A stretch of DNA of 64,000 nucleotides from Tolumonas auensis DSM 9187 (lineage in GTDB: Bacteria; Pseudomonadota; Gammaproteobacteria; Enterobacterales; Aeromonadaceae). Within the stretch, counting starts at the first letter, position 1; the number at the start of each line of letters is the position of its first letter. The stretch covers positions 3,407,293 through 3,471,292 of the forward strand of contig NC_012691.1 in the NCBI RefSeq assembly GCF_000023065.1. The letters are read 5' to 3'. Made by a program: the position numbers and the translations under genes. Under the pieces are notes generated by a model. That model worked only from the letters and a program-made list of their open reading frames with translations. It searched no databases and was not told the DNA's origin. Shown piece after piece: positions 62,401-64,000 of the stretch.

Positions 62401-62965
62401 CCACCAGCATCCAGCCGGCGGGTGCCAGCGACTCGAGGATCGGACCACTGTCTTTTACGCCAGTCGGGAACCACAGCTCAAATACCACGGTGAAAGCAAT
62501 CGTGCCCGCCAGAATGGCAATGATCGAAACGGCCTGTACCGCGCCGTTGGCTTCCGCCAGATGGTTCTTGCCAAACAGTGCCTGAATGTAGCCATATTTG
62601 GCCGGGGAATAGAAGGTGGCCTGTATCGCCAGCAGGAATGTCATGGCAAACGCGGGCCAGAACCAGCCCATGTAATAACAAAGCGTGATCGCCAGGGTTA
62701 ACCCCACTGCAATCCAGGCAGAGATACGCATGACCTTATCTTTCGGGTATTTATCCGAGCTGAAACCGGCTGGCGCAAAAAACATGATAAATGGCAGCAG
62801 GATCAGGGCATTGACGATGGCAGTCAGGATCACCTGTTGTGAACCGTCATAAATCTTGAAAACCGTATTCTGAATAATGATTTTATGCCCGAGATCGACG
62901 AAGGCATTCATAAAGCCGGCCAGCAGAAAGGCGAGGGCGCCCCGCTGACCCAATAGTTTGAACAT
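59495..62965 (-). CDS. aas: Trifunctional LplT-type MFS transporter / acyltransferase / acyl-ACP synthetase
   Basis: About 1156-residue fusion of three activities for lysophospholipid repair. Residues ~1-410 form a twelve-helix LplT-like flippase (start MFKLLGQRGALAFLLAGF). Residues ~430-620 are a PlsC-type acyltransferase with NHISWID (H-x4-D) and FPEGGISR. Residues ~640-1150 are an AMP-forming acyl-ACP synthetase with SSGSEGQPKG, YGATETTP, TGDKG and the catalytic lysine in GSGKTDF. In E. coli lplT and aas are separate. The frame is open from 63001, but AGGA eight bases before the ATG at 62965 supports this start. Confidence 0.92.
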   Translation of the reverse strand: MFKLLGQRGALAFLLAGFMNAFVDLGHKIIIQNTVFKIYDGSQQVILTAIVNALILLPFIMFFAPAGFSSDKYPKDKVMRISAWIAVGLTLAITLCYYMGWFWPAFAMTFLLAIQATFYSPAKYGYIQALFGKNHLAEANGAVQAVSIIAILAGTIAFTVVFELWFPTGVKDSGPILESLAPAGWMLVGCTVFELILLYRLPTLEHSQPMPAFDWRNSLRAEQFQQELAPVLERDVIRLSVLGLSLFWAVGQVLLAAFPAFAKEAAGIENTLVLQGVLACTGLGIALGSALAARLSRNYIATSLIPVGIVGVAAGLVMLPQFNDITFYALDFLLIGTAGGMFIVPLNALIQFHSREDELGKVIAGNNLFQNIAMLSFLVLTVVVAHLGYDGKHLLYLMAGVTVLGCIYTIRKMPQTLLLFIAQSLLKQRYKVDIQGIQNIPATGGVLLLGNHISWIDWAIVQIACPRPVRFVIIKSIYEHKYLKWLFRLYGCIPIANAASRRSLETISELLTQGEVVCLFPEGGISRNGHLGEFRRGFELACRHVSDDVVIVPFYLRGLWGSQFSRSSNKLKTLRRSGYYREIIVAFGQPQPKNSNAVAIKQRVFDLSVQSWQRHVDNLPTLTNAWISSVKKAERRKLSLADGISKPLTADKALAAAWALSHRIRQISPEQNIGLLLPTSTGGVLCNMATLLAGKTIVNLNYTASEQALKTAIEQARIQTIYTSRRFIERLVKRNPDAVSVLEGRYIIYLEDLRSQIHFNETFWRWFAIQILPARLLKRICNHTHDSQQTAAILFSSGSEGQPKGVMLSHQNIMANLKQISDVVNTQEQDVLMSCLPLFHAFGLTVNQFMPLIEGIPVVCHADPTDAVGVAKSVAQYRATILCGTSTFFRLYAKHPKVHPLMMESLRIVVAGAEKLNPAVREAFLTRFNKHILEGYGATETTPVASVNLPDSLDTQYWDLQIGSKHGSVGMPLPGSSVRIVDPVTFAELPTGSDGMILIGGPQVMQGYLNNPEKTASVIKEIDGSRWYVTGDKGHLDEDGFLFIVDRYSRFAKIGGEMVSLSAVELAVQQVLAEETEVIAMNLPDEKKGEQIILLTTAALEKDALRKAMLAQGCNPLLLPAQILQLDHLPKLGSGKTDFGLARQVALQARIQDPEE

Positions 62966-63104
62966 AAGGAAGATCCTGATTTGCATACAACAGATAGTCA
63001 TATCGTGAGTAATAGTATCGTTTTTTACAAATGGAATTCACCTTGTTGCGTCTGTTACACCTCATGGTATTGTTTGGCGATACTTTTATCAGTGAGGGTG
63101 CTTA

Positions 63105-63860
63105 ATGAGTCAGACCAGTAACCTGTTACAGGTATTAAAAAAGCAGCTGCGGGGACAGGGAAAAACGTACGCGGATGTCGCGCAGTTGCTCGGCTTGAGT
63201 GAAGCATCAGTAAAACGCCTGTTTGCCAGCCAGAGTTTCAGTCTGCAACGGCTGGAACAACTTTGTGACTGGCTACAGATAGAATTTGCCGAACTGATGC
63301 AGCAGGCACAGCAACAACCGCAACTGACCCAGCTGACGTTACAACAGGAACAGGAAATTGCGGCTGATCAGTTGTTATTGCTGGTGGCGGTCAGTGTCAT
63401 CAATGGTTTTACCTTTCAGGATCTGTTATCGCACTATGCCCTGACCGAAACGGAGTGTGTGCGCAAGCTGGCGGCACTGGATCGATTGAAGATCATTGAC
63501 CTGTTGCCGGGTAACCGGATCCGGTTACTGCTGGCGACCCATTTCAGCTGGCTACCGGATGGTCCGATCCAGCGTTTTTTTCTGCATCGGGTACAACAGG
63601 ACTTTTTCCAGTCCCGCTTTGATAAAGAGACCGAGAAACTGCTGGTGCTGAACGGGCTGTTATGCAGCAGCAGTAACCGCGAGTTACAACAGCTAATGAC
63701 CCGCTGGGCGCGGGAGTTCAGTGAGCTGACACGGGGGGATCGCAGCCTGCCGATGGATGAAAAACACGGTACGACACTGGTACTGGCGGTCCGGCAGTGG
63801 CGGCATGTGTTATTTGATGAGATCAGTCGATCATCGGTGAGTAATGTTGTGGATAAATAG
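63105..63860 (+). CDS. XRE-family helix-turn-helix regulator
   Basis: 251-residue protein with an N-terminal Cro/CI-type HTH (residues ~10-60; YADVAQLLGLSEASVKRLF) and a C-terminal ~180-residue helical domain without a recognised motif. The target is unknown. It is divergent from the lysophospholipid repair gene, 139 bp away, and the two may share control. DnaA boxes begin inside its last codons. Confidence 0.82.
   Translation: MSQTSNLLQVLKKQLRGQGKTYADVAQLLGLSEASVKRLFASQSFSLQRLEQLCDWLQIEFAELMQQAQQQPQLTQLTLQQEQEIAADQLLLLVAVSVINGFTFQDLLSHYALTETECVRKLAALDRLKIIDLLPGNRIRLLLATHFSWLPDGPIQRFFLHRVQQDFFQSRFDKETEKLLVLNGLLCSSSNRELQQLMTRWAREFSELTRGDRSLPMDEKHGTTLVLAVRQWRHVLFDEISRSSVSNVVDK
63848..63856 (-). 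promoter_or_regulatory. DnaA box, perfect consensus
   Basis: TGTGGATAA (reverse of TTATCCACA), overlapping the end of the XRE-type gene. Paired with an oppositely oriented copy 31 bp downstream. Confidence 0.8.
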
Positions 63861-63887
63861 TGAACATAACCCCATGTTATCCCGTCA

Positions 63888-63896
63888 TTATCCACA
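63888..63896 (+). promoter_or_regulatory. DnaA box, perfect consensus
   Basis: TTATCCACA in the gap before the truncated frame at the window end. The following ~65 bp hold five GATC sites (from 63909 on), the composition expected of a DnaA- and Dam-controlled promoter such as that of dnaA. Confidence 0.8.
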
Positions 63897-63986
63897 AAAC
63901 TAGTCACATGATCTGCAATGATTGTGAAGATCCTGCGAACAAGATCTGGAGATCGATCCGCAAAAGGGAGTAAAATAGAAGGTCTT

Positions 63987-64000
63987 ATGAATGATCAGAC
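63987..64000 (+). CDS. Possible start of a truncated gene (perhaps dnaA)
   Basis: An ATG at 63987 (or 63991) follows AAGG and runs off the window. Only about four codons (MNDQ) are visible, so the product cannot be identified. Two consensus DnaA boxes and several GATC sites upstream, and the rpmH-proximal location, make dnaA one candidate; the four residues do not resemble the usual DnaA start. Confidence 0.3.

Overview
The window is a chromosomal segment from a gammaproteobacterium, most likely of the Aeromonadales (Tolumonas-like). That placement is an inference from gene order and from recalled protein similarity, not from a database search. It covers the replication-origin neighbourhood. 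The conserved block atpCDGAHFEB-atpI, parB-parA, rsmG-mnmG, oriC and mioC lies at 24.2-36.6 kb. The second origin-linked block, mnmE-yidC-yidD-rnpA-rpmH, lies at 55.4-59.2 kb. No rRNA, tRNA, CRISPR array or insertion sequence was recognised.

Layout. 0-2.7 kb: bfd and a membrane GGDEF-EAL protein. 2.7-7.6 kb: a small accessory island with a phospholipase-D/SF2-helicase protein and a hipBA toxin-antitoxin module carrying three exact HipB-type operators. 7.6-10.9 kb: two cobalamin amidation/amidotransfer genes and an orphan HigA-like antitoxin whose toxin survives only as two fragments. 10.9-15.5 kb: xerC-yigA-dapF-lysA-lptM facing cyaY and a SelW-like gene. 15.5-22.6 kb: a secreted disordered protein, cyaA and hemCDXY. 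22.9-24.1 kb: an Amt ammonium channel. 24.3-35.6 kb: ATP synthase, ParAB, RsmG and MnmG. 35.6-36.1 kb: oriC. 36.1-38.4 kb: mioC, then EF-P with the Arg32 loop beside earP, its rhamnosyltransferase. 38.5-43.7 kb: transporters, a LysR regulator, a degenerate CusF-like protein, and an ArsR/old-yellow-enzyme pair.

43.8-53.3 kb is the most unusual part: a carbon-catabolism locus that appears directed at four-carbon sugar acids or sugars. On the minus strand it reads pdxA2, a DUF1537 sugar-acid kinase, a KdgT-type permease, an RpiB/EryI-type isomerase, transaldolase and transketolase. Divergent on the plus strand are an EryH-type triose-phosphate-isomerase homologue and a SorC-family regulator. The kinase is fused at its N-terminus to what looks like a complete glucitol-type PTS EIIB domain with its cysteines, yet no EIIA or EIIC gene is nearby. 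This suggests a sugar-acid kinase wired to the PTS phosphorylation state. The two isomerases plus tal/tkt would feed erythrose 4-phosphate into the pentose phosphate pathway, while kinase plus PdxA2 would give dihydroxyacetone phosphate.

53.6-64 kb: a stand-alone FAD/NAD(P) half of the 2,4-dienoyl-CoA reductase family, a KfrA-like coiled-coil DNA-binding protein, mnmE-rpmH, a trifunctional LplT-acyltransferase-acyl-ACP synthetase fusion, and an XRE-type regulator. The window ends in a second cluster of DnaA boxes and GATC sites in front of a truncated reading frame. That frame could be dnaA displaced from its usual place next to rpmH, but too little of it is present to tell.
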